Source: Betaproteobacteria bacterium (GTDB lineage Bacteria > Pseudomonadota > Gammaproteobacteria > Burkholderiales > Usitatibacteraceae). From it: a DNA stretch of 64,000 nt. This document shows, in pieces, positions 43,267-52,482 of this stretch (position 1 is the first letter of the stretch; every line of letters starts with the position of its first letter). A program made the translations under genes and the position numbers. The stretch lies in the NCBI GenBank assembly GCA_016720925.1, contig JADKJR010000004.1:124001-188000 (forward strand), written 5' to 3'. The notes beneath the pieces are model-generated. The model was not told the origin of the DNA. It did no database searches and was given only the letters and a program-made list of their open reading frames with translations.

Positions 43267-44144
43267 TTGCCGATGCCTGCCCACGTCCTCCCACTGCGTC
43301 ATTTCCTGCTGGCGCTTGCGGTGGTCGCCATCTGGGGCACCAATTTTGTCGTCATCAAACTGGCGCTTGGCCACCTGCCGCCGCTGCTGTTTGGTGCATT
43401 GCGATTCACGCTTGCCGCATTGCCGATCGTATTTTTTCTGCCGCGACCGGCGGCGTCGTGGCGCAATCTGGCGGCATACGGACTCTTGATCGGCGTTGGC
43501 CAATTTGGCCTGTTATTTATCGCCATGAACGGCCGTATTTCTCCGGGACTCGCCTCGCTGGTAATCCAGACGCAAGTGTTGTTCACCATTTTCCTGTCGA
43601 TGCGCATTTCTCATGAGCACGTGAAACCGATGCAGTGGGTGGCGCTGGCATTGGCGATGACGGGAATCGGTGTCATCGGAGCACACACCGACGGCACCAC
43701 CACCATTGCCGGGCTGGCCCTGATCCTGATCGCGGCCGCCAGTTGGGCGGGCGGGAACATGGTCAACAAGCAGGCGGGCAGGGTGAACATGGTGGCTTAT
43801 GTGGCGTGGTCCAGCCTGTTTGCCGCGCCACCTTTATTTGCGCTGTCGTTGATGTTTGAGGGCTGGCCGGCCATTTCCGCCGGATTGCAGGAAGCCGACC
43901 TCGGTACGTGGGCCGCCGTGCTTTGGCAAACGATCGGAAATTCGCTGTTCGGTTATGCGGTCTGGGGTTGGTTGCTGGGCCGCTATCCGGCGGCGACGGT
44001 GACGCCGATGGCGTTACTCGTGCCCGTGTTCGGCATGGCGGCGTCGAGCTGGTGGCTGGGCGAATCGATGCCGGCATGGAAGTTCATCGCCATGGCGCTG
44101 GTCATGGGGGATTGGCCATCAATTTGTTGAGGCGTGCAGGGTAA
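43267..44144 (+). pseudogene. EamA/DMT transporter gene with a frameshift in the last codons
   Basis: The first 280 codons encode a DMT-superfamily exporter with ten hydrophobic helices and two EamA repeats (LAVVAIWGTNFVVIKLALGH and WAAVLWQTIGNSLFGYAVW). As read, it ends MGDWPSIC at 44130. One extra G in the run near 44106 would give MGGLAINLLRRAG ending at 44144, the ordinary end of this family. The altered tail is only a few residues, so the protein may still work, or the indel may be a base-call error. Probably exports amino acids or metabolites. Confidence 0.8.
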
Positions 44145-44178
44145 GGGTAAGGGTAAGGGAAAGGGTTAGGGTAAGGGT
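44136..44178 (+). repeat. Telomere-like GGGTAA hexamer repeats
   Basis: Seven consecutive six-base units start at the end of the EamA frame: GGGTAA three times, then GGGAAA, GGGTTA, GGGTAA and GGGTAT. Every unit begins with GGG, so four G-tracts with three-base loops recur, a strong intramolecular G-quadruplex motif on the plus strand. No gene lies between here and 44384. Confidence 0.85.
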
Positions 44179-44383
44179 ATGGCAAGGCGGCAGGAGGTCG
44201 GTTGCCGATACTGCCCGCCGCATCAAACGGCCGACATACGCCGCCCCATAAAGATCGAAAACCATTCTTCATCCAAGTGCTTGGATCACTTTTCGTGGCA
44301 ATGTCATACTCGCGCCAGCCACACGCGATGGCTTGTTGTTCCGACCCGACATCGTTTCAACATCAACCAAGAGGAGCCCAACC

Positions 44384-45208
44384 ATGAAACTGATTTCAAG
44401 AATTGCCTGCGCCGCGTTCGCGTGCCTGCTGACCGGCGCAATCGCGCAGACCGCGCCCGCCAAGAAAGTTGAAGTGCAGTGGCTCGGTCAGGCGACGGTC
44501 AAAATTACCACGCCCGGCGGAAAAATTATCGTCATTGATCCGTGGGTGACGAGCAATCCGAAAACACCGGCGGCGTACAAGGATCTCGATGCACTCGGCA
44601 AGGCCGATGCCATCCTCGTGACGCATGCGCATTTCGATCATTGGGCCGATGCGCCGGCGCTGGCGGCAAAGACCGGCGCGAAGATTTATGGCCCGGCGGG
44701 ATTGGGCGCATCCGCGACGCGTTTGGGCATCGTGCCCGGTGATGCGATGCCGGGCTTCAACAAGAGCGGCACGCTGACGCCCGTTGGCCCCGGCGTGAAA
44801 GTGATCGCCGTGCGCGCCGAGCACTCTTCCGAACTGTCGTGGAAAAACCCGGCCACCGGCAAGGATGAAATGCATGTCGGCGGCGAGCCGCTGGGATTCA
44901 TCATCGAGCTGGAGAACGGATTCAAGATTTATCACATGGGCGACACCGGCCTGTTCGGTGACATGAAGCTGATCGGCGAATACTACAAACCCGATCTCAT
45001 CCTGATTCCGATCGGTGGCAATTTCACCATGGACCCGAAAGATGCCGCGTTCGCGACGCGCGAATTTCTGAAGCCGAAGTTCGCGATTCCGATTCACTAC
45101 GGCACGTTTCCCCTGCTGAAGGGCACGCCAGCGGAATACATGGACGCGCTGGGCAAAACGGCGACCAAAGTGTTTCCCATCAATCCTGGCGACAAGCTGG
45201 AGTTTTGA
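44384..45208 (+). CDS. Exported MBL-fold metal-dependent hydrolase (UPF0173/UlaG-like)
   Basis: ATG 44384 gives 274 residues with a signal peptide (MKLISRIACAAFACLLTGAI, cleavage near AQTA). The metallo-beta-lactamase fold has the HxHxDH motif as THAHFDHWADAP, a later metal His in RAEHSSEL, Asp in HMGDTGLFGDM and His in IPIHYGTFP. The start VQWLGQATVKITTPGG is typical of UPF0173/UlaG-like enzymes, most of which are cytosolic, so export is unusual. Substrate unknown. An AAGAGGAG ribosome site precedes it. Confidence 0.88.
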   Translation: MKLISRIACAAFACLLTGAIAQTAPAKKVEVQWLGQATVKITTPGGKIIVIDPWVTSNPKTPAAYKDLDALGKADAILVTHAHFDHWADAPALAAKTGAKIYGPAGLGASATRLGIVPGDAMPGFNKSGTLTPVGPGVKVIAVRAEHSSELSWKNPATGKDEMHVGGEPLGFIIELENGFKIYHMGDTGLFGDMKLIGEYYKPDLILIPIGGNFTMDPKDAAFATREFLKPKFAIPIHYGTFPLLKGTPAEYMDALGKTATKVFPINPGDKLEF

Positions 45209-45315
45209 TCTATTGCGTTCAGATGTGAACAGTGTTTTTTCGCAGCGGCGCGTATATCATCATCTCACTGCAACCGTTGGAAGCAACCGATGGAAACAAC
45301 CACAGGGAGATTTGC

Positions 45316-45870
45316 ATGAGATTTCGCCGCCTGTTGCCAATGATGGCATTTGCCGGGTGCGCCATGCTTGCTTGCGCACCCGCGAGCGCCGCGGTCACCG
45401 CCCATTTCGCGGCCGGGAAAACCTGCGCGGGTAAACCGGTCGCCTCGTTCAGCGCGGGTGGGCCGGACGCAAATGTGACCTTGTGCATGAGCGCCACCGA
45501 GGAATCCATTTGCGGACACTCCATCCAGCTCGAGGCGGAATCAGTCGCGGCCAGCGGTCAAATCCTGGTCGTTACGCACAAGATGGGCGAGCACTATCCG
45601 GATCCGACGCTGGATAAATTCCCGGCGCCGATTGCCATCACCCAGCCGCCCTCGCCAAATGATTTCGGCGGCACGCGCGACAACCCGCTAAAGCCGTCTG
45701 CGAATCAGGTGCTGGTGTTGTTCACCTTTCGTCCGTTGGCAACGGCGAAGGATCCGTCGTACACGATCCGGCTCGGCAAGAATTCGTTGGTGAGCGTGGG
45801 CAAGAACGGAAGCTGTCTTGACAATACCGAGGTGCCGATTTCGGCGAGTTTCAAGTTCGAACGAAAATAG
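45316..45870 (+). CDS. Exported protein of unknown function
   Basis: ATG 45316, behind GGGAGA, gives 184 residues with a signal peptide (MRFRRLLPMMAFAGCAMLAC, cleavage near ASAAV; a lipobox-like LAC is also possible). The mature protein looks beta-rich, with NVTLCMSATEESICGHSIQL and HKMGEHYPDPTLDKFPAP, and several cysteines. I do not recognise the family. It stands between the MBL gene and palindrome copy 6. Confidence 0.75.
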   Translation: MRFRRLLPMMAFAGCAMLACAPASAAVTAHFAAGKTCAGKPVASFSAGGPDANVTLCMSATEESICGHSIQLEAESVAASGQILVVTHKMGEHYPDPTLDKFPAPIAITQPPSPNDFGGTRDNPLKPSANQVLVLFTFRPLATAKDPSYTIRLGKNSLVSVGKNGSCLDNTEVPISASFKFERK

Positions 45871-45977
45871 TCCCATGCGCAGGTTTATAGGCCTACTACA
45901 CTTGTCCCTCGGGAAAAGGGCTGGGATAAGGGGCGCCGTGTGCTTTGCCGTAGCCGCGAGTGTCCAATTTCGCGAAT

Positions 45978-46044
45978 AAAACCCCAGCATTGACGGGCAT
46001 CACCAGGCGAAAAGGCCCGGACCGCCGCGCCAGTGCTGGAGTTT
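45978..46044. repeat. Dispersed intergenic palindrome, copy 6
   Basis: Left arm AAAACCCCAGCATTGACGGG, inner CAGGCGAAAAGGCCCGG, right arm CCGCGCCAGTGCTGGAGTTT. It lies between the convergent 3' ends of an exported-protein gene and the yceI operon, a terminator-like position. Confidence 0.8.
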
Positions 46045-46068
46045 ACTACCTTGAGTTGCCGCGAATGC

Positions 46069-46644
46069 TTATTCGCGGATCGCCTCAACCGCGATGCTGA
46101 GCGTGACTTCATCGCCGACATTCGGCACGTATTTGGCGAGATCGAATTCCGAACGCTTGACCTTGGCGCTTGCGTTGGCGCCGCACGCATCTTTTTTCAG
46201 CATGGGATGCGGCATGCAATTGAATGCGGTCACCGTCAGCGTTACCGGCTTGGTGATGCCTTTGACGGTCAGGTTGCCGTCGATGGCGACTGGTTTGTCA
46301 CCGACGAATTTGACACCCGTCGATTTGTAGGTAATGGTCGGGAATTTCTCGACATCAAAGAAGCCATCGCCCTTCAAGTGGCCGTTGAATACGTCATAGC
46401 CAGTGTTGACCGACTTGGTGTCGATGGTGATATCGACGGAACCGGTTTTGGCCGCACGGTCTAGCGTGATCTTGCCGCTGGTCTTGTCGAAGCGGCTTTG
46501 CTGCAGCGAATAGCCAAAGTGGCTGTACTCGAATTTCGGAAAGGTGTGTCCGCCATCGATCACGTAAGTGTCCGGGGCGGCAAATGCCGGAATGCTGAGG
46601 CCGGCGGTGAGGGCAGTAACGGCGAGGATGGCGATACGTTTCAT
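46069..46644 (-). CDS. YceI-family periplasmic protein (second copy)
   Basis: ATG 46644 gives 191 residues with a signal peptide (MKRIAILAVTALTAGLSIPA, cleavage after AFA). The lipocalin-like YceI domain begins DTYVIDGGHTFPKFEYSHFG and contains GSVDITIDTKSVNTGYD and HLKGDGFFDVEKFPTITYKS. YceI proteins bind isoprenoid-like lipids such as polyprenyl quinones. It is the last gene of the marR-cytochrome b561-yceI-yceI unit. Confidence 0.93.
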   Translation of the reverse strand: MKRIAILAVTALTAGLSIPAFAAPDTYVIDGGHTFPKFEYSHFGYSLQQSRFDKTSGKITLDRAAKTGSVDITIDTKSVNTGYDVFNGHLKGDGFFDVEKFPTITYKSTGVKFVGDKPVAIDGNLTVKGITKPVTLTVTAFNCMPHPMLKKDACGANASAKVKRSEFDLAKYVPNVGDEVTLSIAVEAIRE

Positions 46645-46682
46645 GTTGATGGTGCTCCTTGGTTGCTTGGATTGGGGAAAAA

Positions 46683-47300
46683 TTACTTCGACTTCGGTGC
46701 TGCGACCGCTTTCGTGCTCGCGGGTGTGGCGGATGCCGCCGCCACGACGTGAAAATTGATCTGGACATCGTTGGCGACCATCGATACATCGGTCCATGCG
46801 CCTTCGCCGACGGAAAAATCGATGCGCTTCACGATAAAGCCGCCGTCAAATATTCCGCTGTTGCCTTCAGCCTTGAACGCGAATGTGGCGGCGACCGGCT
46901 GCGATTTGCCCTTGATGGTCAGTGGCCCGGCGACTTCATACTTGCCGCCGCCCAGCGATCTCAGGCTCGACGAAACAAACGTCGCTGTCGGAAACATGCG
47001 CGCGTTGAACCACTCCTTGCCGACGACTTCATCGTTGGCGTCCTTGGAGCCGGCGTCGATGCTGGCGAGGTCAATGCTGATGCTGACCTTGCCGGACTCG
47101 GGCCGGGCGGGATCGAACGCCACCTGCGCGGTGAACTTTGGAAAGCGCCCGGTGACCGCGACACCCATCTGTTTGCCGATGAAGGTCAGGCTGGATTTTT
47201 CGGCCTGCACGGCTGAATACTCGGTGGCGCTTGCGTTTGTCGACACGAATGCGACGAAGGCAATCAGTGCAGCAATCAGAGAGGAAGGCAATGTTTTCAT
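46683..47300 (-). CDS. YceI-family periplasmic protein (first copy)
   Basis: A 205-residue YceI protein with a signal peptide (MKTLPSSLIAALIAFVAFVS, cleavage near NASAT). YSAVQAEKSSLTFIGKQMG opens the domain, followed by VSISIDLASIDAGSKDANDE and WFNARMFPTATFVSS. The two adjacent YceI proteins are clearly diverged, so this is an old duplication. It lies between the cytochrome gene and the second yceI. Position suggests a lipid or quinone-binding partner of the cytochrome. Confidence 0.93.
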   Translation of the reverse strand: MKTLPSSLIAALIAFVAFVSTNASATEYSAVQAEKSSLTFIGKQMGVAVTGRFPKFTAQVAFDPARPESGKVSISIDLASIDAGSKDANDEVVGKEWFNARMFPTATFVSSSLRSLGGGKYEVAGPLTIKGKSQPVAATFAFKAEGNSGIFDGGFIVKRIDFSVGEGAWTDVSMVANDVQINFHVVAAASATPASTKAVAAPKSK

Positions 47301-47337
47301 ATGTTCAAAAGTATTTGTAAGCAGGGCGGACCAGAAA

Positions 47338-47901
47338 TCAGGCGCGCTTGTGTGTTTCCTTTTGTGGAGCCTTGTGCGGCAACATGCGCTGCATCACATC
47401 ATCTTTGTCAATGAAGTGGTGTTTGAGTGCCGCCGCGACATGTACGGCGACGATCGCGATAAACGTGTAGTTGAGCAAGCGGTGAACTTCCTGCAGTAAT
47501 TCGCCGAGAGCCTCGTTCTTGCCGAGCAGATCCGGGAGCGGAATCACGCCGAAATAGACGGTCTGGAATCCTTTCGCCGAGCTCATCAGCCAGCCACTCA
47601 GGGGAATGGCGAACATCAAAACATAGAGCAGGATGTGTGCAGCGTTGGCGGTGTGCCGCTGCCAGGCGGGCATTGATGCGGGCATTGGAGGAGACGCATG
47701 AGAAAGTCGCCAAGCGGCGCGAATCGCAACCAGCATGAAAATTGTCACGCCTACCCATTTGTGCCAGCTGTAGAGTTTCAGCTTGTCGGGTGACAACTTC
47801 AGCCCGGTCATGTACAAACCGATCGCAACAGAAATCACCATCATCGCGGCAACCAGCCAATGCAGGGTAATCGCGGTCGAGGTAAAGCGCTCGGTTTTCA
47901 T
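47338..47901 (-). CDS. Cytochrome b561
   Basis: A 187-residue membrane protein with four helices of the bacterial b561/CybB family. Candidate heme-b ligands are His13 in ITLHWLVAAM, His in YSWHKWVGVTIF and His in IVAVHVAAALKHHF. LLYVLMFAIPLSGWLMSSA is the third helix. CybB in E. coli oxidises superoxide or ubiquinol at the membrane. Its ATG overlaps the marR stop by four bases, so the two are translationally coupled. Confidence 0.92.
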   Translation of the reverse strand: MKTERFTSTAITLHWLVAAMMVISVAIGLYMTGLKLSPDKLKLYSWHKWVGVTIFMLVAIRAAWRLSHASPPMPASMPAWQRHTANAAHILLYVLMFAIPLSGWLMSSAKGFQTVYFGVIPLPDLLGKNEALGELLQEVHRLLNYTFIAIVAVHVAAALKHHFIDKDDVMQRMLPHKAPQKETHKRA

Positions 47902-48362
47902 GCGGCGCTCGCGTGATCCTGCTCGGCATGAAGTTCAAAGGCCTCGCGCAGGCGCCGGAGCTGCGTGCGCATGGTGTTCAGCTCGGCATTGCTGATGCTG
48001 TCGAAGAGCGGATCAAGATGTTCAAGGTGCGCGGGGAAAATTTCTTCAAACAGCGCCTGCCCCTTGCCCGTCAGTTGCGTGATCCAGCTGCGGCCATCTT
48101 CGGTCGACGGTTTGCGCACAAGCAGGCCTTTTTGTTCCAGCCGGTCCAGCACGCCGGTCATGGTGCCTTTGGTAATCAAGGTCTTCTCGCCCAACTCCTT
48201 GCAGGTCATGCCGCGGGTATTGCCGAGCGTGGCAATGATGTCGAATTGCGCCGGCGTGATATCAAGTTCGCGAATGTGGGCATTGGAGCAAAGCTCGAAC
48301 GCGCGTGCGCATTCGATCAGCTCTCGCACCAGCGGCATGAATTGCTTGTGTCGGGTTGTCAT
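47898..48362 (-). CDS. MarR-family transcriptional regulator
   Basis: A 154-residue winged-helix regulator. The recognition helix region is MTCKELGEKTLITKGTMTGV and the wing LVRKPSTEDGRSWITQLTGK. It heads the operon with cytochrome b561 and two yceI genes. A perfect palindrome lies ten bases before its start codon, so it very likely represses its own operon. The inducing signal is unknown; redox or phenolic compounds are common for the family. Confidence 0.92.
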   Translation of the reverse strand: MTTRHKQFMPLVRELIECARAFELCSNAHIRELDITPAQFDIIATLGNTRGMTCKELGEKTLITKGTMTGVLDRLEQKGLLVRKPSTEDGRSWITQLTGKGQALFEEIFPAHLEHLDPLFDSISNAELNTMRTQLRRLREAFELHAEQDHASAA

Positions 48363-48371
48363 GGGATGAAG

Positions 48372-48391
48372 ATAGTTCGCATTAGAACTAT
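48372..48391. promoter_or_regulatory. Probable MarR operator
   Basis: ATAGTTC-GCATTA-GAACTAT is a perfect 7-bp inverted repeat with a 6-bp spacer, starting ten bases upstream of the marR start codon. Size and placement fit an autoregulatory MarR-family operator overlapping the promoter or ribosome-binding region. Regulation is inferred. Confidence 0.75.
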
Positions 48392-48755
48392 ATTGTGAGC
48401 GCGACGAAAGATGTTGTCAAGGAGTCTTGTCTGGAAATCCCTTTCAGGAACGAGGTACGCGCATGCGCGCGACCTTGCGCGCATGGCCAATGGAAAGATG
48501 CGAATGCAAGTAAGTACACAGATCGTACCGATTGCCGGGTTATGCGTGCGCTCGCACGGGCATGACCCTTATCGATTCGCAAACCGGGACGCCATTACAC
48601 GATTCGCGATGTCAATGGCCTATATATCGTGCGCGGCTTCGTCCCGCCGAGTGAACCACAAAAGTCTTAAGCTACGCGGGAGTTGCCGATGCAATTTGGA
48701 CTGTTCAGCGCCCATTGTGGTTTCGATGGTTTGAGAACCGAAAGAGGCTGACGGC
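48392..48755. other. Spacer between the marR operon and a convergent-side gene
   Basis: About 360 bases with no convincing frame on either strand and no copy of the dispersed palindrome. It carries the marR promoter at its left end and the 3' end of the acetyl-CoA hydrolase gene at its right. Nothing else recognised. Confidence 0.4.
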
Positions 48756-50900
48756 CTAAATATTCCCCACAAACAACGTCCGCATCAGTTTGTCTTTCAA
48801 CCCATGCGCTTCATGAAAGCCCATGCGATCCAGATAGCGATCGGGCACGTCTTTCTGATCGAATACTTGTTCCACCGTGCTTTCAATGAGCATTTTCACC
48901 AGTTCCAACGGATGCTCGGATGAACGCTTGAGGCGGGCGAGCGCGCGGACAATGACCAGCTCGTCGTCGGTGAAATCGGTGCCGAGCGGAAAGTCCGGCA
49001 GCAGGCCCTCATCGTGCCAGGGCGTAAGGGATTTCTCGATGCGCTCGGGAAGATTGTGGCGCTGCGCGTCGGGGATTTCATAGCTGGCGTTGAGCTTTCC
49101 ATTGGCTTTCGCCAGGGCGGCAAGTTCCGCCTGGAATCGTGAATCGGTAATCGCCAGCAGGCGCTTGATCACTTCCTCGTCGGCGTGTCCGCGCAGGTCG
49201 GCGATGCCGTATTCGGTGATGACGATGTCGCGCAGATGCCGCGGAATGGTGGTGTGGCCATAGCTCCAGACAATGTTGGAATGAACCTTGTCCTTCTTGG
49301 TGCGCCAGGCGCGCATCAGCAGAATCGAGCGCGCGTCGGGCAGGGCGTGCCCCATGGCGACGAAGTTGTATTGCCCGCCGACGCCACTGACCAATTGGCC
49401 CGAGTCGAGGCCGTCGGACACGGCGGCCCCCAGCAGCGTGACCATCATGGTGGTGTTGATGAAGCGCGCATCGGTGCGCTGAAGCGCGGCAATTTCTTCG
49501 TGGCCCAGCAGTTCGTTGATGTAGCGGATGCGGCTCATATTGATGTGGGCCAGGCGTTCCGGCGGCATGTCGCGCAGGGCCTGGTAGAAGCGTCGAGGCC
49601 CGAGGAAGAATCCGCCGTGCAAAAAAACGCCTCCGGCAAGCGTGGTTCCCAGGCAGTTCGCGCACATCGTATCGAACATGGCGCCCGGCGCCAGTGTCGC
49701 ACTGAAGGTGAGGCCGTCCCTGGCGAGCATGCCCGCCTGCCATTTCACGTCGGCCCGCAGAATGCCGAAGCGCTGGAGGAAGGCGACATCATTGGTTGTC
49801 AGCGGATCGGAAATCCGGCCGGCCGCATGCAACGCAGTAAGTGTCGCCGGCGTGATTTCCTTGGTGATTGTCCCCAGATTGAGCAGTCGCTGCAGAGCGA
49901 TGTCAGGGTAGACATCGCGCCGCACTATGCCCGCGTCGATGAGCCAGAGAAAACCGTTGACGAACATCTCCGAACAGCCATACAGCCCCTTGCGGAAGGT
50001 GTCGACATGGCAGAACGCGGGCAGCGTGGGTTGATCCGCCCTCGCCAGGCCGGAGATGATGCGGCGAAATTCAGCGTTGTGGCGCTCGCGCACAATCAGC
50101 GCGTGCGCGACACCATCGCCCAGGGAGCCAATTCCGATCTGCAACGTGCCGCCATCCGGAACCATGGTGCTCGCCCACAAGGCGATCGCATAGTCCTGGA
50201 GGTCGACCTTCATGTTCGGCGGCGCGAACGGGTCGTGGGTGCTGGCGGGGTCGTCGATCATGATGTCGAACAGATCCGCGGCGACCTCGGCGTCGTTTGG
50301 CATGAACGGCATCTTGCGATTGATCACGCCGACGGAAATGGCGCCCCGCTCCGGCTGGCTGCGGTACAGCTCGAGTAAATCGATCGTCACATCCGGATTG
50401 CTGGACAGCGAGTAACGTCTCTCCGGCCCGGTTTCATCGACGGCAATGGCCTGTGCCAGTACGTTCACGCCGTGTACCACCATGTCGCGGGCAACGTGCG
50501 AATAATTGGAGTAGATATAGTGTTGTTGCGCGACCGCGTTGCCGAGATAGTCGCCGGTCTTCATGAAAAATTCGTAGATCTCGATGTTTGGCGGCAGCCG
50601 ACCGTGGCGCGAATCGGCCACGTAGTCGAGATCGGGGTAGTCGCCGAACACGCGCTCGACGAATGGACCAAGAAAGCGCTGCTCGAGATCGCTGTGGCCG
50701 CGCGGTCTTTCAAACGACAGCGCGGTCAGAATTTTCAAATGCAGCACCGGCGACTCTTTCACTCGCCGGTACAGTGCATTGACGAAGGGATTGGGCTTGC
50801 CAATGGCGAGCGGAATGGCGATCACGATCCGGCTGCCAACATGCGCGATCAGTGCGTCGATGGCGGCGTCGATGGAGGTAAAAGTATTTGGGTGATTCAT
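48756..50900 (-). CDS. Acetyl-CoA hydrolase/transferase family protein
   Basis: A 714-residue protein, longer than the usual 500-640 of the family. The C-terminal half carries the CoA-transferase signature: GVGGQYNFVAMGHALPDA, the glutamate-containing VITEYGIADLRGHAD, and IGIGSLGDGVAHAL earlier. An N-terminal part of about 200 residues precedes this and there is an extra C-terminal tail of about 100. The likely reaction is CoA transfer between acetate and another carboxylate, or acetyl-CoA hydrolysis. It is unrelated in family to the CoA-transferase at 14462. Confidence 0.88.
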   Translation of the reverse strand: MNHPNTFTSIDAAIDALIAHVGSRIVIAIPLAIGKPNPFVNALYRRVKESPVLHLKILTALSFERPRGHSDLEQRFLGPFVERVFGDYPDLDYVADSRHGRLPPNIEIYEFFMKTGDYLGNAVAQQHYIYSNYSHVARDMVVHGVNVLAQAIAVDETGPERRYSLSSNPDVTIDLLELYRSQPERGAISVGVINRKMPFMPNDAEVAADLFDIMIDDPASTHDPFAPPNMKVDLQDYAIALWASTMVPDGGTLQIGIGSLGDGVAHALIVRERHNAEFRRIISGLARADQPTLPAFCHVDTFRKGLYGCSEMFVNGFLWLIDAGIVRRDVYPDIALQRLLNLGTITKEITPATLTALHAAGRISDPLTTNDVAFLQRFGILRADVKWQAGMLARDGLTFSATLAPGAMFDTMCANCLGTTLAGGVFLHGGFFLGPRRFYQALRDMPPERLAHINMSRIRYINELLGHEEIAALQRTDARFINTTMMVTLLGAAVSDGLDSGQLVSGVGGQYNFVAMGHALPDARSILLMRAWRTKKDKVHSNIVWSYGHTTIPRHLRDIVITEYGIADLRGHADEEVIKRLLAITDSRFQAELAALAKANGKLNASYEIPDAQRHNLPERIEKSLTPWHDEGLLPDFPLGTDFTDDELVIVRALARLKRSSEHPLELVKMLIESTVEQVFDQKDVPDRYLDRMGFHEAHGLKDKLMRTLFVGNI

Positions 50901-51042
50901 GGGCGTTCATCTCCGGGTGACAGGATCAGTCTAGCAATGGCAATGGCGCAATTGTTGACCTTGCGCAAACTGCGTGCCGGTTCTGGAGCGTGTTATGGAG
51001 CGGGTTGCGGAGTGAGTTGCGTAAGTGGTATCGATCATACAT

Positions 51043-51112
51043 GCAAACTCTAGCACTGGCGCGGTGTTACAGGCGATATTGCCAGTTTAGCCGCGCCAGT
51101 GCTTGAGTTTGC
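51043..51112. repeat. Dispersed intergenic palindrome, copy 7
   Basis: Left arm GCAAACTCTAGCACTGGCGC, inner TTACAGGCGATATTGCC, right arm CGCGCCAGTGCTTGAGTTTG. The outer GCAAACTC/GAGTTTGC also pair. It lies between two divergently transcribed genes in a 312-bp gap (50901-51212) that otherwise shows only a likely promoter region and a GAGG ribosome site. Confidence 0.85.
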
Positions 51113-51212
51113 AATTGCGCGTTAACGTGATGCCGCGCAGGTACCTTTGGTTACACATGGTTTCCCGTGCGTGGGTTAACGTCTTCCAGGTTATTCCCAT
51201 TGAGGTCGCGTC

Positions 51213-52286
51213 ATGTTGCGATACTGCGTCCAAACCCTTCTGAGCATGCTGGTGTCGATTTCCCTGACAGTGCCGGCGCAGGAGGCGGAATTTGGCCTTT
51301 CCAGGGTGGCCGATGGTGTTTACGTGGGCATACGCGGCGAGCCACCGGGCCTCACCTTTGTGTCGAACACGGTATTCATCGTCAACGACGAGGACGTGGT
51401 GGTGGTCGATACAGGCGTCGGTCCGTCGACGGCGCGCGCGACGATTGCCGCGCTGCGGAAATTGACCGCCAAACCGGTCAAGTTCGTGATCAATACACAC
51501 TGGCACGATGATCACGTGATGGGCAACGCGTCCTATCGTGCCGCTTTCCCGGGGGTGGAATTCATTGGTCATGCGCAATCCAGCGCCGGGATGATGTCCA
51601 CGGGTATCGTCAATCGCAAGCAGCTTCTCGATCAGGGGCCGGCATTTGCCCGGCAGATTCGAGATGCCATCGCAAAGAACGAAAATCTTGCCGGCAAACC
51701 GATTTCACATGAGGAGCGCCTCGCCTACCGGAGCGATCTTGCATGGGCCGAGCGCTATTTCGCCGAGGCGCCCGGCTTTTCACTGATTGCGCCAACGATA
51801 ACTTTTGAAGAACAGTTGACACTGGTGCGCGGCGATCGAGTCATCGATATCCGCTATCTTGGCCGGGCACACACGGCGGCGGATATCGTTGTTCATTTGC
51901 CGAAAGAGAATATCGTCATCGCGGGCGATGTGGTCGTGTGGCCGATTCCGTTGTTTGGCAGTACGTCATTTCCGATCGATTACATTGCCACGCTGGAAAA
52001 ATTGCTGGCGATGAAGCCCGCAGTTCTGGTGCCGGGCCACGGGCCGGTCATGCGGGATGATGCCTACGTCAGACAAATGCTGGCGCTGCTGAAGTCGATC
52101 GAATCGCAAACGCGTGCCGCGTTTGCGCGTGGCGAGACTGCCGAACAGGCGCGCAAGAGCGTGAACCTGGGCGAATTCCGCAACGCATTTTCGGGCGGGA
52201 GCGCAATGCGAAGCATGCTCTTCAACAGCTATGTCGCGATTCCCGGCATCGACCGGGCCTATCTTCAGGTCAGCGGCAAGTTGTGA
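51213..52286 (+). CDS. Exported MBL-fold hydrolase (SoxH/QuiP-like)
   Basis: A 357-residue metallo-beta-lactamase-fold protein with a signal peptide (MLRYCVQTLLSMLVSISLTV, cleavage near PAQ). The HxHxDH motif is NTHWHDDHVMGN; further ligands are His in YLGRAHTAAD, Asp in IAGDVVVWP and His in PGHGPVM. The layout is that of SoxH and QuiP-like periplasmic enzymes. No sox genes or quinone-linked dehydrogenase are nearby. Substrate unknown. GAGG sits eight bases before the ATG. Confidence 0.88.
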   Translation: MLRYCVQTLLSMLVSISLTVPAQEAEFGLSRVADGVYVGIRGEPPGLTFVSNTVFIVNDEDVVVVDTGVGPSTARATIAALRKLTAKPVKFVINTHWHDDHVMGNASYRAAFPGVEFIGHAQSSAGMMSTGIVNRKQLLDQGPAFARQIRDAIAKNENLAGKPISHEERLAYRSDLAWAERYFAEAPGFSLIAPTITFEEQLTLVRGDRVIDIRYLGRAHTAADIVVHLPKENIVIAGDVVVWPIPLFGSTSFPIDYIATLEKLLAMKPAVLVPGHGPVMRDDAYVRQMLALLKSIESQTRAAFARGETAEQARKSVNLGEFRNAFSGGSAMRSMLFNSYVAIPGIDRAYLQVSGKL

Positions 52287-52482
52287 CGGGCGGCGTTCGG
52301 ATTCAGGTGGTGCACATCAGAATGGCACCCCTGAAATCCACGGCATCCGGGCGCACGCGATAAAAAAAGGGTTTCATGACCGCCGGGCCAAGATGCACCA
52401 AAATGCGCCAAAATGCTTACGTCGCCATCGTTTACAGATGCAAAATGAATGACTGAATTGTTGAAAGGCTTCGTCGAAACTC

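Noticed and set aside
42134..48459. Shared 13-mer GGAACGAGGTACG at 42134 and 48447
   Set aside because: The similarity ends after about 17 bases, and two copies in spacers can arise by chance. No structure supports a shared element.
49185..50378. A 397-codon plus-strand frame
   Set aside because: Antisense to the acetyl-CoA hydrolase gene, whose protein has conserved signatures.
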